Origin: Glandiceps talaboti
Taxonomy: Eukaryota > Hemichordata > Enteropneusta > Spengelidae
Direction: 5' to 3'
Length of the DNA: 64,000 nucleotides
Assembly (NCBI RefSeq): GCF_964340395.1
Contig: NC_135549.1
Coordinates: forward strand, 14,687,342 to 14,751,341
Under the pieces are notes generated by a model, which saw only the letters and a list, made by a program, of their open reading frames with translations, was not told the DNA's origin and searched no databases. A program made the position numbers and the translations under genes. Shown in pieces: positions 25,094 through 41,450 of the stretch; the stretch's first letter is position 1, and each line of letters opens with the position of its first letter.

Positions 25094-26259
25094 ATCGAAG
25101 AAAAAAGTATAGCTATGGGTGAAGTTTAGAGTTGGATAACGCCTGATTGAGGCATTATACATACCAAATGAAGTAAGAATTCGTTCGCAGCTAGACTAAA
25201 AAATCACTCACAATTTCATTCAAAATCATACTATAGATTATATGTTTTGGTCATGAACAACTACTTCCGTTTGAATTTCTTTTGTTATCTTTTTAAAAGT
25301 CTAAAATTCAGTGAAGACCTTGTAGAGTTTGTCCTTTGGCGTGAGTTGGTCTTGTAGAAAATGTCTCACGTTTGTTCATTTCTCCCACTGTATAATTTGT
25401 GACTCAGTGACATACTTAAACATGATATATATGTTGGTTATCATATTAAGAATTTCTTTTAATACCATGTATATATTCTTCGAAAAAAAATTATGCATGA
25501 ACTGCAAAATTATAAAAGAATTTGTAGTTAACATTAAATGTAAATGTTTCCATACCATCCACTCCTTTCTTTTTTTTCAACCAAGCCTTGTCCCGAAATA
25601 CATTGATACTCTTACCAATACCGTTGCCAGGCAACAAAGGGCATGCACATCAGAATATCTTGAAGATGAATCAATGCGTAAAATGTTAAGGAGCCGTCAT
25701 TATTTTACGGACTGACGGAGGTCGGGGAATGGGGGTGGGTGGGGTCACTTAAAAAAATCCACACACACATGGGGCGGGTTACTAGCAAAAATTAGGAAGA
25801 AAAGGGGGGGGGGGGCTTGCAAAAATATGTTGAGTTCATTTGCTATTCATTACTCTAGAGCAGTTGCTCCGACTGCGGGAGGGGATACCATCTCCTACAT
25901 CCTCTCTATCGCTGTAGCGCTACTTTATTTTTACCAACACTAAAACAGAGAATTTGTATTCATAATCATATCGTCATTTAGTGTAAACATAGAAATCCGT
26001 ACTGAGTTCCTGACAGTGTTTTCATTGAAAGCCAATAGCCGGCAAAACTGGACGACTGCAAAGGCATTATCTCCGGCTGGTACAATGTTATGAGAGAGAG
26101 GCATTCTCCGAAATTCCCCTCTTAATTATTGATAATTTGAACTTACAAATATGTTGATTAACATTTCATACAATTCGGTATGTGATTTTGTGCTTCGCTG
26201 CTGGTAAGTGAGAGAGCGAAGCCAAGTCACAGATAAAGATGACAGTATTGCAAAGTAAA
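25094..26259. other. Intergenic; no gene seen
   Basis: It includes a G-rich patch (25720-25820) after GGAGCCGTCATTATTTTACG at 25690-25710, which resembles a transposon end, but no partner end was found. Confidence 0.4.
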
Positions 26260-27060
26260 GCTAGGCTGTCATTCCACTATACAGAGTAGAAGTGTCATTC
26301 TAGACCATTATATACTTCTTATTATAAATAAGGGGATTATAATAAGGGGTGTGTCATTTCCATTTTTGCAGAGTAAATGGTGTCACTCCACTTATATTAT
26401 AGAGTAGAAGCTTTCATTCCACTTTCAATTTAGAGATGAGGTAGTGATCAAACTTGAAAGCTTATCAATGACGTCATTCCACGTGTTAAACTTAACATCA
26501 GGTGGCAATCCATTTCCTTCACAGAGCAAAGGCTGTCATTCAGCTTAGAATTTATAACACATGTATAGGGACTGTCATTCAATCTTTCAAAGACTAAATG
26601 ATGTGTCATTCCACCTCATAGACATATTATCGGGTATCATTCCATTTATATTGTAGAGTAGGGGTTATCATTCCATTTATATTGTAGAGTAGGGGTTATC
26701 ATTCCATTTATATTGTAGAGTAGGGGTTATCATTCCATTTATAATTGTAGAGTAGGGGTTATCATTCCATTTATATTGTAGAGTAGGGGTTATCATTCCA
26801 TTTATATTGTAGAGTAGGGGTTATCATTCCATTTATATTGTAGAGTATGGGGTTATCATTCCATTTATATTGTAGAGTAGGGGTTATCATTCCATTTATA
26901 ATTGTAGAGTAGGGGTTATCATTCCATTTATATTGTAGAGTATGGGGTTATCATTCCATTTATATTGTAGAGTAGGGGTTATCATTCCATTTATATTGTA
27001 GAGTAGGGGTTATCATTCCATTTATATTGTAGGGTAGGGGTTATCATTCCATTTTCTTTA
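26260..27060. repeat. 31-32 bp satellite, TATCATTCCATTTATATTGT type
   Basis: From 26630 to 27055 there are about 14 regular units of GTAGAGTAGGGGTTATCATT with CCATTTATATT. Upstream, 26260-26630 holds diverged units with TGTCATTCCA. The GGAATGACA theme is the reverse complement of that in the 23.1-23.6 kb array. Confidence 0.92.
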
Positions 27061-29373
27061 TAGAGTTGAGGTTCAGTTCACTTTTTATTGAAAGTTTAAG
27101 GTGTTAATCGAGAGTGGAGAAGCGTTCGACCTGAAAAAACTGTCATTTGTATACATAATGTTTTTATTCGTTTTCTGTTCTAAATCTTCCACTTGTCATT
27201 CGTTTTAGTAAAACCCGTGATTTAGCAGGTATGTTCTTTACTTGTTTCGGTGGGGGGGGTGAGTCGGGGGTGGAGTGATATATATAATGGACTGAGTAAT
27301 ATATGACTGAAAGATTCAAAATATATCGATGTTTGTGTGAAGATTGAAGCAATAGGTAGTGAATTCACGTGGTTACGAAGATTGTATCTGTTGTTTTACC
27401 AGTTAGCTCCGGGAGAAGAAATGTTGGACAGACAGTCTTACTTGTCTGTGGTGAAACACAATCAGACAGAGGTTAGAATAGAAATGAATGGAATGGACCA
27501 AGTCCCAAATTGGAATGGTGTCAGAAACGAGTAGAAGGCAAGTGGCAGGAAGTGGGTAGGGTGGACTATAGGTGAAATTAGTCTTGTAAGTTCTAGGAAG
27601 ACCCGGATCTACGCTTGGAAGGATGCCGAATAAAAGCCGAGGATAACAGCCTCTGGTGCGCAGCCCCATGGGCATATGCCCTCGACAGCGGCTTTGTTGG
27701 CGCAATGCAACCTGTGGTCGCATTTAAATTAGCAGAATGACCCTAGGGAGGGGATGGTGGTGAGATGAGAGAATGAAGAAGACTGAGTAACTGGAGAATG
27801 GTTGAATGTATATTGATAGAACACTTAGTATAATAGAATAGAATAGAATAGAATAGAATAGAATAGAATAGAATAGAATAGAATAGAATAGAATAGAATA
27901 GAATAGAATAGAATATGTATCTATCTAATATATATGTATCTATTTACACGAAAGTTATTAGAAACGAAAAGTTAAAGATGATATCGGAAAATAGATGACC
28001 AAGAGAAACGTAGAGGAGGTCGAGAAAGAGTAGGATAGCCAGAGAGAAAGAACAGAGAACCGAAGATAGAAAAGGAAATTAAAAAGGAGGAAGGAAAGAA
28101 AGAAGAAACTTGGGAAAGGTTGAGAAGAAAAGAAAACACTCAGCCACTTGTGCGATATAGTATGAACAGTGGGAATACATTGTTACAGACATGTGATAGA
28201 GTTGGAAGTTGATCAATGGACAGACGTCGAAATCTTCAATTACGTGAACTATGGCCTACGCAGGTCAAGGGAACTGTTAACCTTTACAATGTTGCACTCG
28301 AGTCTAATGGGCACAGCGGTCCTATCACCACCACCACCCGTCCCATTGTATTCCGGAGGATGTAAAACATACAGTGTACTGTCAAGGCGGCGGATGATAC
28401 TCTGTGGCCTCATTTTGAGTCATAATATGTTAATTTTAAACACAGACAACTTCAACTAACATATAAACACCTTACGGACCAGACAGTCAACCACTCCCTT
28501 CCATAATATTGAACCTGTGGTGTTTGACTATTCGTATACCATCGGCGGATTACTATAATTACAATTACAGACCAAGGTAGGTAACACAGTCTATAGTACT
28601 AAAGCAGTATGTCCATTCACATACATTACAGCCTGTATAACTGAACAAACATGACTAATACACATCAACACATACATTTAATTCGTATCCAATGGTATAT
28701 TTTCAATGAAACATACAGGTTTGAAATGGATATGAGCCATTTACGTTGATAATAATTACTAGTTACAAGTATTAATATGGATTCAACATACCATTAGTAA
28801 TATCGGGGATAGTGGACATGTATATGTAGAAATACATACACGGATAATCTGAAACGTGATATGAATAATACCTAAACGTCTCATTATTGCTGGAATAATA
28901 GAAAGGAAATAGGACATATTCTTACAAAGCAGGATGCTGTTTGCACTGAAAGCAAAATTTCTTCAGTATTTTACCAAAATTTCTTACATATAAATCATGT
29001 AGCTCAATCATACACATTACAATGACAGACTAGACACATGCTATGGCTATATTATCGTGTAATGACCCATAACAAAAAGCCAGTCTGGTTAACACATACA
29101 TAGTAGTGTATTTATTGTTCGTACCACACAGGTGTGTTGTCAGTCGTCAACTTCAAATTATCTACATACCCTTTGTACCGACTGCCGAAAGCTTCACGAA
29201 TCTGACACCGGGTGTCACAAATCTATTTATTTTTTGGACATGTTAGTTAACATTCCTTATAATAGGTGTGGGCTGTTCGCTTATGTATTGGGTATTTGTT
29301 GACCTTTTCGTCAAAGTTCACGATCTGTTTCTTTTCCCTTTGTATCATTCCATTAGTGTCGTCCTCCTGAGCA
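27061..29373. other. Intergenic; no gene seen
   Basis: Apart from the AATAG array and a purine-rich tract at 27960-28140, no gene or repeat is recognised. The open frame at 28169-28459 has no recognisable motif. Confidence 0.5.
27836..27915. repeat. (AATAG)n microsatellite
   Basis: About 16 perfect pentamers. Confidence 0.97.
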
Positions 29374-34271
<4,898 letters not shown>

Positions 34272-34845
34272 GATGTGATGTGAACATGACAACAGCATGA
34301 TATGGATAAGACACCCTTCCAAATTACAATATGTCATATGTCATGTATTGTGCAAATATTGTGATCACTGTAATTTTAATAGAATTACCATGAATGGATG
34401 AATGGATAAATGAATGTATTAGGAGAGACTACATCAATGCTATATATTACTAACAACGTATAATGTATATGTAGGTCTAGTAGCTTTTATAGAGTCACAG
34501 CATTGCCGAAAAGTCTGTCAGTATTATTCAAAATTATATATTCCATGCTTTACGCCGATGGTGGTGGTGGGGAATGGGGGTTGGGGTGAGGTAGAGGTGG
34601 GTGTGTCATATTTTACTCTTTGTCGTTGTTTTCAGAACTATGCAGTTTGCTTTAAATACTAGTATTAGGCCTTCTGGCCTTGGATTTCTGGGTACAATAT
34701 ATTCAATTGCCTTAGTACTACATGTACATTGTATATATAATTTTTTTCTGCCGACTGTAATCCCACATACAGATGACGACCACCTGATTTACTTACAAAG
34801 CATTTTGATATAAAATAGACATGATATTAGTTAGTCAGTAAGATA

Positions 34846-34872
34846 CGCCTTGACGGGGCGCCCTCAAGCATC
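34846..34872 (+). repeat. Dispersed repeat C, copy 1
   Basis: ACGCCTTGACGGGGCGCCCT is the reverse complement, with one change, of a segment at 54114-54140. Confidence 0.7.
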
Positions 34873-35037
34873 AGCCCACTCAGGGTTGAGCATTATGACG
34901 TATCCTACAGTCTCGATGTATATATAAGCATGTCAGATACTCGTAGTTTACTTTATATATAATAGTGTATATGATGTGTACAAATGTAATAATTGTTTGC
35001 AAAAAAAGAGGGGAGTGGAGAGAGGTGATTTCAAGTA

Positions 35038-35230
35038 AGGCCAAATAAAAAAAGTTGTTTGGTTCCGGTTACCCGACCCCACCTAGTTTTTCACGCCGAC
35101 CCTAAGCTTTTTTTTAAATACATATTCAAGAACAAAATCAGAAAATCGCGAAAATTGTGAAGTCTCACAAGAAATAGTGGATGCGGAAACTGACATCAAC
35201 TGAAAAAGACAATGTAAAACTGTTCTTAAT
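35038..35230 (+). repeat. Dispersed repeat B, copy 1
   Basis: Shares TTGGTTCCGGTTACC, CTAGTTTTTCACGC, AAAATTGTGAAGTCT and GGAAACTGACATCAACT, in the same order and spacing, with 60785-60966. About 85% alike by eye. Confidence 0.85.
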
Positions 35231-35311
35231 AAATAAATTTGTTTGTTCCACCTAACGTCTTGTTGTACAAGTTGGGTCACATAGTTTCATCTTACTATCA
35301 CTACTACATCT

Positions 35312-35445
<134 letters not shown>

Positions 35446-36814
35446 CGTACTTACCTTCGAAATCGAAATAATAAAAGAAATGTCAAAATTACCATGATGC
35501 TCAAGTTTGGTAAATCATGGAAAGTGTTGGTATGTGTATGTGAAAAGGCTAGCGCTATCATCGACAAAAAAAAATAATGTAAAATTAGTCTTTAAAGACA
35601 GACTGCAATTTTAGGTGTAGTATAGATATGGAAGTCAAATACAGAGATAAGTATTAAAATGTGGTACTGATACTTGTAGTCGTCCACGAAAACTCTGAAA
35701 CCATATACAAATTTTCTCTGAATCTCCGTGTGAGGGCGCAATTTTCAAAAGTTGCGGCAACCACTACTTGGGGATGAGGGACATGCCCCGCGTCATATTT
35801 TAGTAAAAAGAAATTGAGACATCAAATCTAAAACTAGAATGCTAATTTTTAAACAAATTAATACTCACTTTAATTTTTTTCAAATGTACCGCGTGATCAA
35901 CGACTTTCGTTTTCAAAATTGTCTTGTTTCGCATTTTCGGCGGCCGTTTTTGACGGGGGAAAGTTGGAGGCATTGATTAAAAACTCTGTTAGAATGGATT
36001 CCTAATCATCACAGATAACAGTGTGTTGTGAAAGAGAAATTACTTTCATTTGACCTCAGAGATTGGACAAATACCTGAATGTCATGGATGTGTAGGCGTG
36101 TGGCAATATTAATGCTAGTATTCTCAGTAAAAATGTATTGTGTGTTTTTTGTTATTTTGTTTTTTTTAAACAACATTTAATGTAAGTGATTATCTAAATA
36201 AGCAAGGCAATTCTTCCCCGTTGAGAAAAGTATTTAAATGACAAAACATCTAATAAATATATAAAGAAACATATACATAATTACATTTATCTAACCTAAC
36301 GTTTATTGTATAAAACATATTAACTACTATTACTCTAGTTTATACATTTATGAGTTTGTTCTGGCACCAAACACTGTCACAGATGAATGTTGTTTTGAGA
36401 TGCAATAAAGATTCTACTCTATTCTATATATTCTGGTTTATACATTCAACTACACTGGCCATTATATTTCAACCAACAGTGATTAGTATTAAAGGCTATA
36501 CCAAAGGGCATGTTGATACAAGTATTGAGTGTGTGGAAGTATTGAGTGTGTGGAAGTAAGAGTGTAAAAAAATGAAGCAACAAACCCTTTTCCCACTTAG
36601 GGTGTTTGGGAATCATTTTAACGACTAGACTGTGGACGGTCGCGTGACTTCTTGTCAGTATGTACGTGACGTCAGGGAGGGCGGTACGTCGGCAGACAAC
36701 TTGTCTGTGAAACATCGAAAGTACTCTCGGGGTAGAGTTGACTTCTCAGACAGAGCTCAGAGGGCGCAGAGCCTACAGAGCTCAGGGGGCGCAGAGCCTA
36801 CCCTTTGTATTCAT

Positions 36815-37228
36815 ATTACTACATACTACTACATACTGGCTTTGTATTCATAGCACTACATACTACTACATACAGGCGTTGTATTCATAGCACTACATAC
36901 TACTACATACTGGCTTTGTATTCATAGCACTACATACTACTACATACAGGCGTTGTATTCATAGCACTACATACTACTACATACTGGCTTTGTATTCATA
37001 GCACTACATACTACTACATACTGGCTTTGTATTCATAGCACTACATACTACTACATACTGGCTTTGTATTCATATTACTACATACTACTACATACTGGCT
37101 TTGTATTCATAGCACTACATATTATGTAGTGTAGTAGTATGATACTACTGCATACTGGCTTTGTATTCATAGCACTACATACTACTACATACTGGCTTTG
37201 TATTCATAGCACTACATACTACTACACG
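36815..37228. repeat. 37-bp minisatellite, about 11 copies
   Basis: Unit GGCTTTGTATTCATAGCACT plus ACATACTACTACATACT. Two units carry AGGCGTT instead of TGGCTTT and one has a small inverted rearrangement near 37120. It lies just left of the Harbinger-like element. Confidence 0.93.
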
Positions 37229-38174
37229 GCCCCTATACATGTTACAACATACTAGTTAGGGACCGGACAGAATTTACGACAGGGGGGGGGGCCTGGGGAG
37301 AAATTATCTCTGACTTGGTTTTTTTCCTGGCCCCCCCATCCACTGTGACCAAAATTTCACAGCCCCCCCTTTCAAAAGTATAAAAATTTCATGGCCCCCC
37401 CCCCAAAAAAAAAAAAAAAAGAAAAGAAAAAAAGTGCACAATATCCTGCCCCCTACAATAACTAAAAAGAGTACAAATTGTTTTGTTACTGTAGCACAAC
37501 TGTAATATTTCTTTTGGTACTACTATTATGTTACTATTTCAGCCCAAACAACTTAGTAGTTGTAGAGGAAGTTTTTTAGAAAACAAAACAAAATAAAACA
37601 TGTTGACCATACATGTAATCATACACATGTGGTATAATCTTGTTTATTTCCCAACTAGACACCATAAGTAGTCATCACTTAATACCAAAGCATTTGATGT
37701 GGTGGTTTTAACTGTCATTCACTGATACATACACAGAAACACAGACACAGAGTAAACACACATTCACATGCGTGATTTGTGAAAAACTGTAGTGGGGACA
37801 TTTGTGGGGAGTATCTAAGGACATCACATCACCTACATAGTGTATTCAAATATCTATTTATACTCATAACACAATAACTATCTAATGTCAGACATTTGTG
37901 ATGTCATGAAGTGCTAGCAAACTAAGGATTTTATGCACACTGAGGTCTGACAAATATAGCTTTCACTTTCCTACACCAAATGCATTACCAATACACATGT
38001 AAATGTAAGACATTTGTGACTTCATGAAAGTGCAAAGAAATTCAGAATGTTGTGGAATACTTAGATGTAATCAATATGCTTCAGTTCCAAAACCATACAT
38101 ATTTAAACCTATAGTGTCAGGCAAGAGAAAAGAACAATTAGTCAAGCAAAAAGACTGTTGTTAATTGTTTTTAG

Positions 38175-38430
38175 TGAGCAACTTGTGGATAAGGTTGTAG
38201 GAAAATACGGCCAGAAGGCAACTACCAAAGTTAGTGCAAAGTCACTGATGAAAAAACATTTAACACCACGCAGACATCTAAATACTTTACAATATTTAGT
38301 ACAGATAGATGAATTTGATGATGCTGAGGAGGGAAATAGTTTAATTTCACTGGTTTTAGATAGAAAGAAAGACAAGTCTTGCCTCACATCTTCAGACTCT
38401 AGTGAGTCTGAGAGTGAAACTCAAGAATAG
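38175..38430 (+). CDS. Possible terminal exon inside the Harbinger-like element
   Basis: After a candidate acceptor (TTGTTTTTAG, AG at 38173-38174) a frame of 84 codons runs to TAG at 38428-38430. It reads EQLVDKVVGKYGQKATTKVS, later TPRRHLNTLQYLVQIDEFDD, and ends in a Ser/Glu-rich acidic tail (SSDSSESESETQE). The composition looks like real protein, but I do not recognise the family. It may be the remnant of a transposon accessory protein or a captured host exon. Confidence 0.35.
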
Positions 38431-38552
38431 TGTCAAGGAAAGAAATAAAACACCAATCTTAATTAAGCTGGCCAGACGTTTTTGTATTTACATTTTTCAC
38501 CAAAAGGTCACTTTTTAATCACATAAATTACAGGTCCTATGCTAGGATATTA

Positions 38553-38686
<134 letters not shown>

Positions 38687-38717
38687 AGGGTAGAAGAAAA
38701 TCAAGTCGGGTTTTTCG

Positions 38718-38759
38718 TCTCTACAAGCCTGTTTCGTGAGTAAATCACTCGTCAGGAGA
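38718..38759 (-). ncRNA. Type I hammerhead ribozyme motif, mirror copy
   Basis: Exact reverse-complement copy of 38778-38819 in the left arm of the palindrome, so the minus strand carries the same complete core. Its tail is absent, as the arm runs straight into (AT)n at 38682. Confidence 0.75.
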
Positions 38760-38777
38760 TGGTGATGTACATCAACA

Positions 38778-38819
38778 TCTCCTGACGAGTGATTTACTCA
38801 CGAAACAGGCTTGTAGAGA
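38778..38819 (+). ncRNA. Type I hammerhead ribozyme motif
   Basis: CTGACGA at 38782-38788; stem II 38789-38792 with 38798-38801; GAAA at 38802-38805; stem III A38805-T38814, C38806-G38813 and A38807-T38812 with a GGCT loop; cleavage predicted after A38815; stem I 38816-38819 with 38778-38781. All core positions fit. The tiny stem III is typical of metazoan hammerheads in Penelope-like elements and retrozymes. The family tail ATCGAGCACT begins at 38881. Confidence 0.8.
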
Positions 38820-38863
38820 CGAAAAACCCGACTTGATTTTCTTCTACCCTCAACATATACTCC

Positions 38864-38919
38864 GCTCTGCGTGCAGACGTATCGAGCACTGTGCTACGGA
38901 CAAATCTTACCACTGACTT

Positions 38920-38921
<2 letters not shown>
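38864..38921 (+). repeat. Tail of the hammerhead repeat
   Basis: GCTCTGC, then ATCGAGCACTGTGCTACGG and a short run into (AT)n at 38922. Matched by tails at 12973-13001 (minus), 51410-51442, 51565-51590 and 61513-61545. Confidence 0.7.

Positions 38922-38984
<63 letters not shown>
38922..38984. repeat. (AT)n microsatellite
   Basis: About 31 AT dinucleotides directly after the hammerhead-repeat tail. Confidence 0.98.
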
Positions 38985-38990
<6 letters not shown>

Positions 38991-39039
38991 GTATCCTTGA
39001 TGGTAATTACACACTGAACCTGTTTCCACAGTGCTAAAA

Positions 39040-39145
39040 TGTATGTATGTATGTATGTATGTATGTATGTATGTATGTATGTATGTATGTATGTATGTAT
39101 GTATGTATGTATGTATGTATGTATGTATGTATGTATGTATGTATA
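39040..39145. repeat. (GTAT)n microsatellite
   Basis: About 26 GTAT units, followed by (GT)n to 39182. Confidence 0.98.
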
Positions 39146-39525
39146 CATATGTGTGTGTGTAAGTGTGTGTGTGTGTGTGTGTGAACAACTTGGAGTATAC
39201 ATGTATAAGAGTAATTCAGGGTGTATCAAATTAATCTTGAGTAGTGTTTTTATGCTTCACTAAATAGTACATACAAACGTACACACTTCCATTTAATACA
39301 TAAATGAAAGTGTAGACATTCAATATTAAAGGCGATATCAAGTGCTATCTCATGCAATGCTAAATTTTCTAACATATTAATTTTTTTCAATGATAAAATA
39401 TTTCGCGGCCCCCCCTTTCAAACCATGAGAATTTTCATGGCCCCCCCTTCAAGCCTCCCATTTTTTTCATGGCCCCCCCAATTTCTCCCCAGGCCCCCCC
39501 TCCGTAAATTCTGTCCGGTCCCTTA

Positions 39526-41370
39526 TGTACTACTGTGAGCTGTGCTGACAGTGTTGTGCCGGGTGACTGACCATATGACTGACGCCCTCAACGATGACCA
39601 AGGACTGAAATACAAAAAAAATACGAAATCAGAACGAACAAGCAGCTAATACAATAGAAGTACGTCTTTAGACGTCCCTCGTGGTCTTGACTTAGCGACC
39701 ACCTACGAGTTGGGGCTCATAGCCGGATCTTCTACATCTGGACCAAGATATTATCAAGATTGTACCTACCTAACCATACTAACAGCAATTACTTTCAGGT
39801 AAGACTACTTTCGTTGTTATTAAGGAAAACACAAAACTGAAGTGATGTCCGCGTCCGAGCCGGAGTGAATTTTTCCCCTGTAGTGTAGTAGTCGAACTAC
39901 TGCCATAGACGTGACAATGACAGGCGAAAGTTTGTTTAAACAGACTTGTAGCGAGTTTTGAAGATGGGTTGGCTACTTAATATGTTTAGTTTCAAGTGCA
40001 TGTTTGAATTTGTGCTTGAGTATAAAACTCCTACTGGTTGTTGCAAAGTGTTTCACAGAAAAATGATGTTATTTTGGTAGCGTGGTTGCGAGACCACCGA
40101 ATACTACCGAAATTTCGCGCTAAAAATTACAATTAGCGTTATAGGCTTATAGCCCAATGAATTTTTACTAAATTTTGATAAACTCCCCACTTGTTCGAAC
40201 CAAAAGTCCCCGCCCAAACGAGTAGGTTTTGAAAAGAAATTCACGGACTTCATTGAGCAGTTGCCCATCTTTTAAATTTCCCGCCCATGTGGTGTGAACA
40301 AAAGGCCATGGCGATCTTTGCTACCTTTTGATAGTGCTCCGAGCTGCTACCTACTCCAACTCGTCCAATTCACCCTTTCACCTGTTTAATTAAATTTGAA
40401 ATTCTATTTATGGTATTTTCTGCAGTTACAGCAAAATTCGTTGTAATTTTGACTGTTTAAAGCAAATTCAGAAGCTTTCCTTTGTTCAGTACAAAACATT
40501 CTTTGAATAAATTAGCACAGAGTGAATAAATTAAATACTCAGTTCCCAGTTGATGCAGCTTTCAATAGCATTTTTGCTCATTCGCTTGCCCAAAATTCAT
40601 TATTATCCCCAAGTTTACCTATTACAATTATTTGCCTGTGTTTACTTACACTTTGAAACCAAATACTGGTAAATTACTAAATAAAAATATTTTCCCTTCT
40701 CAAAAAATAATTAGTAAATTTATTCAATTCTAGAAAATAGTATACCATTTTACTTTGACTCATTATTTTGTATTTTTTGGGAATTTGGCATCCTACTGCT
40801 GCCACATCGGATAGGGAGAGTGTGAAGGAAGGTTAGGGTAGGTACAATAATATCAGGCCATGTCAATCAAGTTTCTGCTGACAACCATGTACTGAATTAA
40901 TTGTCAGGTGTGATGTGAGGAGAGAAGTCAAAGTGGGTCTCACAGGAGTAGAACAGGAACAGTTGGTATGCTGTTGTTGAGATGTTGATCTCATTCCCGA
41001 CAATATATTGGGAGTGTATCCATCTAGTGTTTGGGTGTTAAAGTTCTTGCTGTTGTGTAAACTCAGTCAGTGAGATCCAATCACTGGTATTGATTAATGC
41101 ACTGCAAATTTAACACATTCTATACAGTGCTAGTAGTTGGGAAATATCCAATACCATTCAAAATGTCAACATGGTGGCAGCGGTGGGATTAAGTCCTTTA
41201 AACCATTGATTCTGGGACTAGTGTCAGCACATAAACCATGTTTTTGAAATATGTTAACAGGGCGAAGGTCAATAGTAATAGAAGGGATGGGGGATATTTT
41301 ACATAACAACCTGGGCCTGACCCCCCCCCCCCATTTACTGATGGCGCCCTTAACTATGTATATCAGTGGG
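39526..41370. other. Intergenic; no gene seen
   Basis: CG-containing sequence at 39540-39960 with a TTACTTTCAG|GTAAGA site at 39798 could belong to a non-coding first exon, but no reading frame supports it. The rest is AT-rich with no recognised features. Confidence 0.4.
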
Positions 41371-41450
41371 GTTTTAGGGTTGTCGTTGGCTGAGCACCTC
41401 TTACCTCTGCAGTCTGGGTTCGAACCTGCCAGGTGACGGCTGTGTTTGAT
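41371..41450 (+). mobile_element. tRNA-like SINE head (fragment)
   Basis: TTGGCTGAGCACCT resembles a polymerase III A box, and GGGTTCGAACCTGCC, about 35 bp later, is a good B box. No full tRNA cloverleaf forms around them, so this is more likely a tRNA-derived SINE head than a functional tRNA gene. Confidence 0.45.

Noticed and set aside
28169-28459. Open frame of 96 codons upstream of the LIM gene
   Set aside because: Considered as an upstream PDZ exon, but it lacks a GLGF-like loop and any PDZ pattern.
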